A DNA stretch of 64,000 bases from Planctomycetaceae bacterium (GTDB lineage: Bacteria > Planctomycetota > Phycisphaerae > SM23-33). A program made the translations under genes and the position numbers. Of the stretch, positions 7,862 to 15,731 are shown piece by piece; the stretch's first letter is position 1, and the number at the start of each line of letters is the position of its first letter. The stretch is taken from positions 1 through 64,000 of the forward strand of contig JBDKTA010000067.1 of NCBI GenBank assembly GCA_039680605.1, read 5' to 3'. Under the pieces are notes generated by a model. That model had not been told where the DNA came from. It saw only the letters and a program-made list of their open reading frames with translations, and ran no database searches.

Positions 7862-8093
7862 GCTGAGTGAGGACTGCAGCCGCCTCAACGGTTGCAGAAG
7901 CAAGTGCAGCGCTTTGGGCAGAGGTGCGAGCATTATTTTCGTTCGCGGTGTCGTTTTACACGACGCCCGTGCAGGCGGGTGGAGGCCCTCCTGCACGGGC
8001 GCCCAAAGTGATCGGAGCCGGGCGAATCGCTCTTAGAGGAAGCGGCGCATAGGAGACTTCGGCCGACGATAACACGTCGGCCGCTGTCGTTTT
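7862..8093 (+). ncRNA. Candidate structured small RNA of about 230 nt
   Basis: The 300-base gap between two convergent genes contains a promoter followed by ordered stem-loops: 7874-7897 (9-bp stem with one G.U pair, 6-base loop), a long arm closed by 7911-7919 with 8002-8010 (GCTTTGGGC / GCCCAAAGT), inside it the 12-bp stem 7964-7975 / 7990-8001, and a final 8-bp stem 8060-8067 / 8076-8083 followed by CTGTCGTTTT. This looks like an independent RNA with a terminator. I could not match it to 6S, SRP, RNase P or tmRNA. It could instead be repeat-derived sequence. Confidence 0.45.
8060..8093 (+). terminator. Probable terminator of the small RNA
   Basis: CGGCCGAC / GTCGGCCG stem with 8-base loop and a weak T stretch (GTCGTTTT). 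On the minus strand no T-run follows, so it serves the plus strand. Confidence 0.5.
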
Positions 8094-8107
8094 GAGTCCC
8101 CTCAAAA

Positions 8108-9244
8108 TCACCCCAGGGCGGCGTGGGCTTGTTTGCAGAAGCGGTCGGTCATTCCGGCCAGGTAGTCGCAGACGACTCGCTGGAGGCCTTCTTCCTGGCT
8201 GCGGCGGAGATATCGCGGGCCCATCCGGGCCGGGTCTCGTACGTAGGCGGCGAACAGCTCGCGGAGGATCTTGCCCGATGCCTCGGCGCGGGCGGCGCTT
8301 TCGCCGAAGGTGTAGACGCGATCATATAAGAACCGCTGCATGGCCGCCACTTCGCCGGCCAGGGCCTCGGAGAAGACCACGCACTTGCGACCGCTGCGGC
8401 GGATGTCGTCAGGGCTTTTCGGCTTGATCGTCTCCAGAACCGCCAGCGTGGAGGCGATCACGTCGTCGGCCATCGCCGCCAGCACGCCCTTGCAGGCACG
8501 GATACGCGTGTGGACCATGCCGGCGTCGGGGTCGGCCGCCTGGGCGGCTGACCATGCCCGCCGCCACAACGCCAGGCGGTTGACGTGTTCGAGGCTGATC
8601 AGCCCCGCCGCCAGCGAGTCTTCCAGGTCGGCCGAGGTGTAGGCGATCGCGTCGGCCATGTCGACGAGCTGGCCCTCGAGCGGACCGGCCAGCGTGGGGT
8701 CGAACTCCTCTGCGGAAGGTTTGTCGTAAGCCGTCTCGTGCTTGGCAAGGCATTCGCGAACGGCCTGGGTGAGATTGAGCCCGCGAAACGCCGGGTAAGG
8801 ATGTTCAAGATAGTCAACCACGCGCAGCGACTGGCGGTTGTGTTCGAAGCCGCCGTGGGCGGCCATCAGATCGTTCAGCGCCGCCTCGCCGGCGTGTCCG
8901 AAGGGCGGATGGCCGAGGTCGTGGGCGAGGGCGACGGCTTCGGCGAGGTCCTCGTTGAGCCTCAGGGCCCGCGCGAGGTTGCGGGCGATCTGGGCGACTT
9001 CGAGCGTGTGCGTCATTCGCGTACGGAAGTGGTCGCACTCGTGCGGGACGAAGACCTGCGTCTTGAAGTCCAGCCGCCGGAACGCCGAGCAGTGGATGAT
9101 CCGGTCGCGGTCTCGCTGAAAGCACGTACGGTACGGGTGCTCGCTCTCATCGTACCGCCGCCCGCCGCTGTCGCCTTCGCGCACGGCGCAAGGCGCCAGA
9201 AAGGCGGCCTGGTGCTGCTCGAATATCTCGCGTGGAGTATTCAC
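8108..9244 (-). CDS. dgt: dGTP triphosphohydrolase-like protein (HD superfamily)
   Basis: 378 aa from GTG 9244, chosen because the family N-terminus (NTPREIFEQHQAAFLAPCAV) begins there and upstream sequence is repeat. It hydrolyses dNTPs to nucleosides plus triphosphate. HD-domain metal ligands are visible in RMTHTLEVAQIARN and VALAHDLGHPPFGHAGE, with the dGTPase-specific segment HPYRTCFQRDRDRIIHCSAFRRL before them and the final HD-type Asp in VDMADAIAYTSADLEDS. Length is that of the short bacterial dGTPase-like group. The start has only a weak Shine-Dalgarno. Confidence 0.85.
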   Translation of the reverse strand: MNTPREIFEQHQAAFLAPCAVREGDSGGRRYDESEHPYRTCFQRDRDRIIHCSAFRRLDFKTQVFVPHECDHFRTRMTHTLEVAQIARNLARALRLNEDLAEAVALAHDLGHPPFGHAGEAALNDLMAAHGGFEHNRQSLRVVDYLEHPYPAFRGLNLTQAVRECLAKHETAYDKPSAEEFDPTLAGPLEGQLVDMADAIAYTSADLEDSLAAGLISLEHVNRLALWRRAWSAAQAADPDAGMVHTRIRACKGVLAAMADDVIASTLAVLETIKPKSPDDIRRSGRKCVVFSEALAGEVAAMQRFLYDRVYTFGESAARAEASGKILRELFAAYVRDPARMGPRYLRRSQEEGLQRVVCDYLAGMTDRFCKQAHAALG

Positions 9245-9322
9245 CGCGGATCTCGCAGAGACCGCAGAGGAAGAGGGAAGAGTGGAATGATGGAAGAATG
9301 GAAGGATGATAACAACCGGCGC

Positions 9323-9439
9323 GGGTGGCATGGCAACACGCGTTGTTGTTTCTGGCGGGTCGCCATGAACGCACCTCGCAGCCGTTTCGACTTCATCCGC
9401 AGGTCCATGGCGACGCGTTGCGCGTGTCGCCATGCCACC
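9323..9439. repeat. Long inverted repeat, GGTGGCATGGCGACACGCG family, copy 1
   Basis: GGGTGGCATGGCAACACGCG at the left is mirrored by CGCGTGTCGCCATGCCACC at the right, with inner GGGTCGCCATG also mirrored. Related copies are at 61284-61384 and inside pbpC (58351-58397). It fills most of the gap upstream of dgt, next to a purine-rich GGAAGAATGGAAGGATG stretch. Confidence 0.75.
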
Positions 9440-9470
9440 GGTATCAGTATTCCATTATTCCAGTCTTCCA

Positions 9471-10022
9471 TCATTCCGTTTTGGGTCCCAGCCCCATCTG
9501 TGCGGCCGTTGCGGTAATCTGCTTGTAGATATCTTCCAGCGAGACGGGGATGACTCGCACGTCGCCCAGGACGTCCATGAAATTCGTGTCGCCGCCCCAG
9601 CGCGGAACGATATGCACGTGCAGGTGCCCGGGCAGGCCAGCGCCGGCGGCGCGGCCGATGTTGATCCCGATGTTAAAATTCTGCGAATGCACTGCCCGCT
9701 GCAGCACCTTCTGGAAATCGACGACCATGTGCATCATCTCCAGAAGCGTCGCGTCGTCGAGCGCTTCCATGTCGCCCACGTGCTCGACCGGGGCCACCAT
9801 CGCGTGCCCGCCGGTGTAGGGGTAGCGGTTGAGCACCGTCAGGCAGTGCTGCCCGCGCCATACGACGAGGTTCTCCTGCTGGCGGTCGCCCTGCTCAGCG
9901 GCACGGCACAGAAAGCACCCCCCCCCGCTCTCGCACGAATCCGAGAGCGTCTCGATATACTCCATGCGCCAAGGAGCCCAGATGTTGCGATTCTGTTTTC
10001 CGCCGCTGTCATGTTCACGCAT
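9471..10022 (-). CDS. HIT-family nucleotide hydrolase / Ap4A phosphorylase-like protein
   Basis: 183 aa from ATG 10022. The HIT catalytic signature HLHVHIVPR lies near residue 135. Upstream, NIWAPWRMEYIETL and FLCRAA are characteristic of the bacterial Ap4A-phosphorylase-like HIT group, and Cys residues suggest the zinc site seen in some members. It likely cleaves or phosphorolyses nucleoside polyphosphates in the cytoplasm. Starts farther upstream would read through palindromic repeat and are rejected. Confidence 0.85.
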   Translation of the reverse strand: MREHDSGGKQNRNIWAPWRMEYIETLSDSCESGGGCFLCRAAEQGDRQQENLVVWRGQHCLTVLNRYPYTGGHAMVAPVEHVGDMEALDDATLLEMMHMVVDFQKVLQRAVHSQNFNIGINIGRAAGAGLPGHLHVHIVPRWGGDTNFMDVLGDVRVIPVSLEDIYKQITATAAQMGLGPKTE

Positions 10023-10089
10023 GGCCCAGACTATAGCCCGCCCCACTGTTTGAGGCAACAATAGTGCGGCCATCTTGCCCGTGAGTCGT

Positions 10090-10250
10090 TCGTGTCGCGG
10101 GCGTCTCGCCCGCGCGTGACGAGAGCATCTTGCCCTCGTCTTGTTTCTACGCGGGCGAGACGCCCGCGGCACGCGCGAACTGGATGTCCGCGACACGGCA
10201 AAGCACGGCCGGGACGACCGCGGAACTCACGGGCGGGACGCCCGTGCTAC
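10090..10250. repeat. Cluster of GGGCGAGACGCCC-type palindromes
   Basis: Successive units include GCGGGCGTCTCGCCCGC (about 10097-10113), GAGAGCATCTTGCCCTC, GCGGGCGAGACGCCCGC (10151-10167) and CACGGGCGGGACGCCCGTG (10229-10247). The last unit supplies the final codons and stop of the methyltransferase gene 10227-10913. Confidence 0.8.
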
Positions 10251-10913
10251 TCGCATCGCGAAGGTCGTGACGTACCCGTAGTCATGCCCGAGGCGGCGGA
10301 TGTCGGTGAAGCCGGCCTGGGCGAACAGATCGGGCAGGACGCCGCTGAGGTTCTCTTCGATCTCGCGCTGGCAGAGAATCCGCTCGCCGCCGTGGCCGAA
10401 GAGCTTGCCGATGAGCGTTGTCGGGCGGTCCATGTCGGCGACCACCACCAGGCCGCCCGGGGCCACTACGCGGCGAAGCTCGGCCATCGCCGCCCGCTTG
10501 AGTTCCATGTCAAGATGATGAAGCAGCAGCGAACTGGCGGCCTTGGTGAAGACGCCGTCGGCGTAAGGCAGCTTCTCGGCCAGGCCGATATCGAACCGGA
10601 CGGGGCGCCCACCGATCTTCCTACGGGCTCGCGCGACCATCTGCGGCGAGGCGTCGATCCCGATGCACAGCCCTCCGGCCGCGGAGTCAAGGCGGCGGGC
10701 GATCTCGTACGACAAGTTGCCCGTCGCACAGCCCAGGTCCAGCACCACGTCCCCCGGGGCCAGGTCCAGGGCGCGGGCGGTGCGGCGGTTCACGCGGCGT
10801 TCCATCCCAAACACCATCAGCGGCACCAGCAGATCGTAGAGCAGTCCGGGGAAGTTGAGCGTGCGCCCGCGCGTGGGCGGCGCCGAGGGCGGATCGTTCA
10901 CCGGGGCGATCAT
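10227..10913 (-). CDS. Class I SAM-dependent methyltransferase (UbiE-like)
   Basis: 228 aa. SAM motif I VLDLGCATGNLS near residue 57, the acidic loop GIDASPQMVARARRK, and motif IV/post-I LRRVVAPGGLVVVADMDRP place it with small-molecule or quinone/lipid methyltransferases. Its ATG overlaps the stop of the ABC ATPase by 4 bases, so it is the last gene of the operon 10227-13724. The last residues (VARASRP) and stop are encoded by a palindromic repeat, so the original C-terminus has been replaced. Substrate unknown; a lipid or prenylated product would fit the operon. Confidence 0.75.
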   Translation of the reverse strand: MIAPVNDPPSAPPTRGRTLNFPGLLYDLLVPLMVFGMERRVNRRTARALDLAPGDVVLDLGCATGNLSYEIARRLDSAAGGLCIGIDASPQMVARARRKIGGRPVRFDIGLAEKLPYADGVFTKAASSLLLHHLDMELKRAAMAELRRVVAPGGLVVVADMDRPTTLIGKLFGHGGERILCQREIEENLSGVLPDLFAQAGFTDIRRLGHDYGYVTTFAMRVARASRP

Positions 10914-11596
10914 GGCGTCACCTCAGGGCTGATAATCTTCCCGTCGCGCATCTGCACGCGGATGGTCATCCGTCCGGCCACGGCGGCGTCGTGCGTGGCC
11001 ACGACGATCGTGGTCTTCTCCCGGGCGTTGAGATTCACCACCAGGTCCATCAGCTCGCGGGCGTGGTCGCTGTCGAGGCAGCTTGTCGGCTCATCCATGA
11101 AGACGATCCGCGGGCGGTGCGCCAGCGCCCGCAGCACGGCCAGGCGCTGCTGCTGACCACCCGAGAGTTGGTCAGGCAGCGCGCGGGCCTTTTCCGCCAG
11201 TCCGGCCAGATCAAGCAAACCCGCCACCCTTCGACGGCGGTCCTCGCGCGCGGCGCCGGAAAGCACCAGGGCCAATTCGATATTCTCCCACGCCGTCAGC
11301 GCCGGCAGGAGGTTCATGAACTGAAAAACGAACCCGACGCTCGTGCGGCGAAGGCGCGCCATGGCGTCGGGGGACATGCCCCGCGTGTCGCGGCCGTCGA
11401 TCAGCACGCTGCCGCCGGTGGGCGCGTCCAACCCCGCGCAGATGTTCAGCAACGTGCTCTTGCCGCTTCCGGAGGCGCCGGTGACGGCCAGCATCTCGGC
11501 CGGTTCGACGGACAGATCGATCCCCCTCAGGGCCGGGCATCGGGCCGGTCCACTGCCGAAGACGCGAGAAACGTTTTTGAGTTCCAGAATGCTCAC
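10910..11596 (-). CDS. ABC transporter ATP-binding protein (LolD/MacB type)
   Basis: 228 aa from GTG 11596, which overlaps the permease stop by 4 bases (GTGA). Walker A GASGSGKST, Q-loop FQFMNLLPALTAWENI, signature LSGGQQQRLAVLRAL, Walker B IVFMDEPTSCLD and H-loop VATHDA are all intact. The LLPALTAWENIELAL segment is typical of the lipoprotein-release/MacB group that pairs with FtsX-like permeases such as the gene before it. It powers export or extraction of a hydrophobic compound at the inner membrane. Confidence 0.9.
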   Translation of the reverse strand: MSILELKNVSRVFGSGPARCPALRGIDLSVEPAEMLAVTGASGSGKSTLLNICAGLDAPTGGSVLIDGRDTRGMSPDAMARLRRTSVGFVFQFMNLLPALTAWENIELALVLSGAAREDRRRRVAGLLDLAGLAEKARALPDQLSGGQQQRLAVLRALAHRPRIVFMDEPTSCLDSDHARELMDLVVNLNAREKTTIVVATHDAAVAGRMTIRVQMRDGKIISPEVTP

Positions 11597-12744
11597 AGCA
11601 TTCGCAGCCCCTGCATAATGGTAGAGCGTCCCGCCCGCCGCGCGGGCGCTAAGGCCGCCAGAAACCCACACGCGCACGCCACGGCCATCGGCGCGATCAC
11701 GCCGCCGCCGGTCAGTCGCGGGTATACCACTGCCGAGATGAGAAAGTGCGGGTTACCGCTCGTCCAGGGCGACAGGTCCAGCCCCCAGCGGGCCCAGAGC
11801 AGCGTGGCGGCAATGCCGACGGCGGCGCCGATGACCGCCGCGACGGCGGCCATCAGCATCGTCTCGCCCAACACGATGGCCATGACGCCCCGGCTGGTCA
11901 GGCCCATCGCCCGCAGGATGCTCAGTTCGCGACGCCGCTGGCTGACGCCCTGGAAGACGTTGTTGGAAATGCCAAACGCCAGGATCAGCAGCGCCAAGCC
12001 CAGCACAACATTCATCGAAAACCGGTTGAGCGAGATCAGGCCGGCCAGCTCGGGCAGATCGTTCTGCCACTGCGAGGCCGCCACCGCCAGTTCGCCCGCC
12101 CTCGCCGCAGCCGCCGGCGCGGCGTACGGATCGGCCAGGAAGACGTGTACCGATTGCTGCGCTGGGGCGACGTCGTCCATACCCGCCAGCACGAGTTGCG
12201 CATCCAGATGGGGCAGGCGAGTTCGGAACACGCCGCAGACCGTGAAGGTCCTGCCGACACCGCCGCTCACAGTGGCCTCAAGGCGATCGCCCACAGCCGC
12301 CCCGAGACGGTCAGCCAGATCGCTGCCGACAAGGATCGACCCGCCGCCGCGGGGGAATCCGCCGCCAATGATCTTGGCTGCGACGATGCTCCAGTTCCGC
12401 TCGGCCGGTACTACCCCCACGAGCGTCACGGCGGCCCCGGAGCGTCCGTGCGAAAGCATCGCCGCCTGCGTTCGTCGCGGCAGCGCTTCGCAGACGCCCG
12501 GCCAGCGGCGCACTTCGGAGGCCACCGCCTCGTCAGCGGCGCGGCGGGCAGTTCCGGTCAGCGTCACATGCCCTCCGGCGGCGGCTACGGAGTTTCGGAT
12601 CATCGCATCGCCGACGCCCTCCATGACCGCATCGAGGGCAATCAGGCAGGCCACCGCCATGGCCGTGGCGGCCATCATGATCACCCCTCGCCGCGCCCGG
12701 CGCAGGAGCATCTTGAGAACCAGGACCGGCCAGAACGCCGTCAT
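11593..12744 (-). CDS. ABC transporter permease, FtsX/MacB-like
   Basis: 383 aa from ATG 12744, overlapping the upstream stop by 4 bases (ATGA). N-terminal membrane helix (VIMMAATAMAVACLIALDAV), then an extracytoplasmic MacB_PCD-like domain to about residue 245. Three C-terminal helices follow: VVLGLALLILAFGISNNVFQ, the MAIVLGETMLMAAVAAVIG region, and the last GVIAPMAVACACGFLAALAP. The coupling motif RRRELSILRAMGLT is the FtsX-family hallmark. Partner of the adjacent ATPase. Confidence 0.85.
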   Translation of the reverse strand: MTAFWPVLVLKMLLRRARRGVIMMAATAMAVACLIALDAVMEGVGDAMIRNSVAAAGGHVTLTGTARRAADEAVASEVRRWPGVCEALPRRTQAAMLSHGRSGAAVTLVGVVPAERNWSIVAAKIIGGGFPRGGGSILVGSDLADRLGAAVGDRLEATVSGGVGRTFTVCGVFRTRLPHLDAQLVLAGMDDVAPAQQSVHVFLADPYAAPAAAARAGELAVAASQWQNDLPELAGLISLNRFSMNVVLGLALLILAFGISNNVFQGVSQRRRELSILRAMGLTSRGVMAIVLGETMLMAAVAAVIGAAVGIAATLLWARWGLDLSPWTSGNPHFLISAVVYPRLTGGGVIAPMAVACACGFLAALAPARRAGRSTIMQGLRML

Positions 12745-13724
12745 GCGACGTTCTCCGCCGCCGGCGCGCCGCCGGGCGGCACGCGCAGCAACCGATAGAT
12801 CGTTGCGACGAGCGCCTCGCGCTGAGGCGGCGCCAGCGCCAGCCCCAACTGCGCCAGCGCCTCGAACGACGACGCGAAATAATCCTCGGCGATCTGCCGC
12901 GCCCGGCGCGTCACGGCAGGCAATTGTTCCCACGCCGTCCAGAGTTCGCGCGGCAGGTTACCCAAGCGCATGCGCGCGTCGCGCCCGCCCTCGGCCATCA
13001 GCGACACGAGCAGATTGTGCCGCCCCGCGGCCGCATCGGCGGGCAGGTCGACGATGTCGTCGAGGCACTGGCAGCCCATGCCGAAATCGTGTACGGCCCG
13101 CCCGGCCGCCCGGGCCCGCCGCTCGTCGGGGGGCTCAAGACGGCACGGCAAGGCCAGCGGCGACATGAACAGCAGTCCGGTCTTGCGATGGTGTACCTCG
13201 TCCAGCAGGCGGCGGCTGGGCAGTATCTCAACGGGTCGCGTTTCCTCTTCGCACTCCTGTGCGGCGCTGGGGGCCAAGGCCTCCAGCGACAGCCGCCCGG
13301 CCGCCTCGAGGACGCCATCGTCGCGGTACTGGCGGTCGATGTACTCCCACAGGATGCGGTCGGCCAGCAGGATCGTCAGCACCGACCGCATGCGCTGCCC
13401 GCGCCCGGCCAGGCGGAAGGGAAAGATCTCCTTGTACTCATCGTCGAGCAGATTGTCGCAGGCGGTCACCCACGCCCGCATGCACTGGTTGACCATCGCA
13501 TACAGCGGTAGAAAGCGGCTGCGGCCTACCAGGCTCGCGGTGACCACCAGAAAGAGCGTGCTGAAGACATTCCTTTCCAAGGCGAAGAGCGTTCCGCCGG
13601 GACGATCCACGGCACACTGCTGGGGGGCGATCGTCGTCGCGAGGCGGTAGAACTCTTCGAGCGTCTCCTGCTGCAGCGATAGAGCCTGGCAAAACACCTC
13701 AAGCGAACTCAGCACGGAAAGCAT
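12741..13724 (-). CDS. Isoprenoid synthase / polyprenyl synthetase-like protein
   Basis: 327 aa, all-helical. Two metal-binding motifs of class I trans-prenyl synthases are recognisable: CDNLLDDE at residues 89-96 (a variant of DDLLDD) and QCLDDIVD at 219-226. KTGLLFMSPLALP near 181 corresponds to the conserved KT motif between them. The first motif lacks its second Asp, so activity or substrate may differ from chain-elongating synthases; a squalene/phytoene- or terpene-like role is possible. It heads the operon with ABC permease, ATPase and methyltransferase, each overlapping by 4 bases, suggesting a prenyl-derived product that is modified and exported. Divergent from the signalling operon at 13852. 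Confidence 0.65.
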   Translation of the reverse strand: MLSVLSSLEVFCQALSLQQETLEEFYRLATTIAPQQCAVDRPGGTLFALERNVFSTLFLVVTASLVGRSRFLPLYAMVNQCMRAWVTACDNLLDDEYKEIFPFRLAGRGQRMRSVLTILLADRILWEYIDRQYRDDGVLEAAGRLSLEALAPSAAQECEEETRPVEILPSRRLLDEVHHRKTGLLFMSPLALPCRLEPPDERRARAAGRAVHDFGMGCQCLDDIVDLPADAAAGRHNLLVSLMAEGGRDARMRLGNLPRELWTAWEQLPAVTRRARQIAEDYFASSFEALAQLGLALAPPQREALVATIYRLLRVPPGGAPAAENVA

Positions 13725-13786
13725 ATCGTCTCCTCTGGAAGCTTCCCATCATAGACAGCTGTGGTCCACATTGCAAAGCCCAGCCG

Positions 13787-13815
13787 TTGACGAATCGCGC
13801 ATCTGGGGGTAAGAT
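13787..13815 (+). promoter_or_regulatory. Sigma-70-type promoter of the signalling operon
   Basis: TTGACG (13787-13792), 17-base spacer, TAAGAT (13810-13815). Predicted start of transcription about 13822, consistent with translation from ATG 13852 behind GGAGG rather than from GTG 13825. Confidence 0.6.
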
Positions 13816-13851
13816 AGCTCCATCGTGTCAGGCGGAGGCACCGGCACATTC

Positions 13852-14451
13852 ATGAATGGCGAGACACAACATCCACCGGCCGGGCGGGTGGTTCTTCTGA
13901 CGCGCGACCGCGCACTGGTCGCCCGAGAGCCTTCCACCGCGGCGACGGTCTGCACCCCCACCGCCTATGAAGCGGCTGCCGAACTGCTTGCCGGCGGCGT
14001 TGCGGTGCTGGTGATCGACCTGCGCGCGTTCTCGGGGGCGCACCTTCGCCTGCTCGAGATCGCCCGTGAAAGCGGGGCGGTTCTAATCGCCACCGGCACG
14101 CCGCGGCTGCCCGTTGTCGCCCAGGCCCTTACCGCAACGCCCCTGACGCAGCGCGGCGATGTGCCTGCGGCCATCGAACGGGCGCTGGCCTCTCGCGGCG
14201 GCGCAACGCCGGCACCCCTGGGAGCCCCTTCGCCCATCGAAGTCGCCCTGGCCGGACCTGAAGGCAAGATGATCGACCTCTCTGCCGCGGCATGGGACAC
14301 CCCGCCCCCAATCGAGATCGCGACGCCCGCGCCGGCCCGGCCGGCCCAACCGCCGCAGGGCCTCTACCAGAGCGACCGTTTGCCCCAGACCCGGAACGCC
14401 CCGCTACTGAGCCAGGCCGAACTCTCTGCCCTGCTGGAGGGACCGCAGTGA
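13852..14451 (+). CDS. Receiver-like signalling protein with FliM-like C-terminal peptide
   Basis: 199 aa. Residues 10-105 look like a CheY-like fold (GRVVLLTRDRALVA, VAVLVIDLRAFSGAHLRLL, GAVLIATGTP), with Asp in VIDLR at the phospho-acceptor strand but without the usual acidic pair near the N-terminus. A Pro/Ala-rich linker follows. The C-terminus, LLSQAELSALLEGPQ, strongly resembles the CheY-binding peptide at the start of FliM (LSQAEIDALL). The next gene, a GGDEF protein with its own receiver-like domain, starts in a 4-base overlap. GTG 13825 is an alternative start. Function is inferred; no flagellar gene is in the window. Confidence 0.5.
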   Translation: MNGETQHPPAGRVVLLTRDRALVAREPSTAATVCTPTAYEAAAELLAGGVAVLVIDLRAFSGAHLRLLEIARESGAVLIATGTPRLPVVAQALTATPLTQRGDVPAAIERALASRGGATPAPLGAPSPIEVALAGPEGKMIDLSAAAWDTPPPIEIATPAPARPAQPPQGLYQSDRLPQTRNAPLLSQAELSALLEGPQ

Positions 14452-15647
14452 GAGCGGAGGCGTCCATCTTGCTCCTGGCTGACGAGTCGGCCGCAGGTTA
14501 CCTGACGCCGCGCCTGGCGCCGTCAAGCGCGGTCTGCTACGGCGACCCTTACGAGATGCTCGCGGCGCTGCGCATCGAGCCCTGGGCGACGGTGGTGCTG
14601 ACGGCTCCGCGCCCGGAGTTTCCCGGACTCTGCCGCGCCGTGCGGCGACTGGCCGCCCACGCGCGCCTTTACGTGCTGTGCCCCCCCGCCGCCGAGACCA
14701 ACGTCCGCCGCCTCTGCCCCGGGGCCGTCGACGACTACTTCATCTGGCCGCCGACGCGAAGCGACCTGGCCCGCCTGGCTGCTCCGCAGGAACGGGCGCC
14801 CGCAACCGGCGGCAACGGACATGCCCTGACGGCACAGGAATCTGCAACCCTGCTCGCCGCCACCGCGGCGCCGGGCGAGATCGAGACCGCCGCGGCCACG
14901 CTCGTCGCCCAGCGTCTGGGCGTGGCAGGCCAGTGGTCTGACAGCGACGGCGCCGCCGACGGGGCGGTCTTGCTGACGGGCTGGTCGGGGCGCGGTCAGC
15001 GGGTGTTCCGCTCCGCAACGCCCGTGCCCGCATCGAGCGGGGCGTTTCTCCAAGCCCTTCAGGCGATGGTGGCGCCGCTGACGAAGATGGCGGCCCGCAC
15101 CGAGGCCCTGGCACAACTTGCCATGACGGACCACCTGACTGGGGCATACAACCGCCGCTATTTCTACCAGGTGACCGATCAGGTCCTCGCCCGCGCCGCC
15201 CGCCAGAACCTGCGGGCCAGCCTGCTGCTGTTCGACATCGACGACTTCAAGCGATACAACGATACCTACGGACACGCCGTCGGCGACCATATCCTCCAGC
15301 AGGTCGCGGCGCTGATGAAGACGATCACTCGCGGACATGATATCGTCGCCCGCATCGGCGGCGACGAGTTCGCCATCCTGTTCTGCGACGAGGAACAACC
15401 GCGCGAGAGCACCAGCCACCCGCCCGAGAGCGCCTACGTGCTGGCCGACCGATTCCGCCGCGCCGTCGAGAGCCACGCCTTCCCCGACCTGGGCCCGCAT
15501 GCCAAAGGCACGCTGACCATCAGCGGCGGTCTGGCCGCCTTCCCCGCCGGCGGCGCCACCTGCCGAGAACTGCTCGCCACCGCCGACGCCGCCCTGCGCC
15601 AAGGCAAGTCCGCCGGCAAGAACATCATCCGCCTCATCGGACAGTAG
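14448..15647 (+). CDS. Diguanylate cyclase (GGDEF) with N-terminal receiver-like domain
   Basis: 399 aa from GTG 14448, overlapping the previous stop by 4 bases. Residues 1-105 form a receiver-like domain lacking clear phosphorylation residues. A middle segment (about 125-215) may be a degenerate GAF. The GGDEF domain starts at MTDHLTGAYNRRYF, has LLFDIDDFKRYNDTYGH and the active site RIGGDEFAILF. Five residues before GGDEF, RGHD fits the RxxD inhibitory I-site. It should make cyclic di-GMP with product inhibition. Paired with the receiver-like protein 13852-14451, which probably regulates it. Confidence 0.88.
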   Translation: MRAEASILLLADESAAGYLTPRLAPSSAVCYGDPYEMLAALRIEPWATVVLTAPRPEFPGLCRAVRRLAAHARLYVLCPPAAETNVRRLCPGAVDDYFIWPPTRSDLARLAAPQERAPATGGNGHALTAQESATLLAATAAPGEIETAAATLVAQRLGVAGQWSDSDGAADGAVLLTGWSGRGQRVFRSATPVPASSGAFLQALQAMVAPLTKMAARTEALAQLAMTDHLTGAYNRRYFYQVTDQVLARAARQNLRASLLLFDIDDFKRYNDTYGHAVGDHILQQVAALMKTITRGHDIVARIGGDEFAILFCDEEQPRESTSHPPESAYVLADRFRRAVESHAFPDLGPHAKGTLTISGGLAAFPAGGATCRELLATADAALRQGKSAGKNIIRLIGQ

Positions 15648-15648
15648 C

Positions 15649-15725
15649 ACGGGCATCCTGCCCGTGAGCAGCATGGGCGTCTTGCCCATGCTCCCCGTCT
15701 TTTGAGCACGGGCGAACGCCCGTGT
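15649..15725. repeat. Palindromic repeats between convergent genes
   Basis: Three units in a row: GCACGGGCATCCTGCCCGTG (15649-15668), GCATGGGCGTCTTGCCCATGC (about 15671-15691) and GCACGGGCGAACGCCCGTG (15706-15724). They fill the space between the GGDEF stop and the activase stop and could also act as a bidirectional terminator. Confidence 0.8.
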
Positions 15726-15731
15726 CACGAA

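Noticed and set aside
7824-8036. Small open frame of 70 codons in the gap after the PEP-CTERM gene
   Set aside because: No Shine-Dalgarno, Cys/Arg-rich noise-like translation, and it overlaps a promoter and several stem-loops; interpreted as RNA instead.
7862-8093. 6S RNA
   Set aside because: The expected long closing stem between 5' and 3' ends with a central bubble is not formed; instead there are separate local hairpins.
8108-9433. Extended N-terminus of dgt (start at 9433)
   Set aside because: The extra 63 codons translate the 9323-9439 inverted repeat and a purine-rich stretch; the family N-terminus begins at GTG 9244.
9471-10196. Extended N-terminus of the HIT protein
   Set aside because: The added Arg/Ala/Ser-rich residues come from palindromic repeats; ATG 10022 fits the family. 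Comparable extensions of trpE (32290), the GH84-like gene (17861) and rne (22819) are rejected for the same reason.
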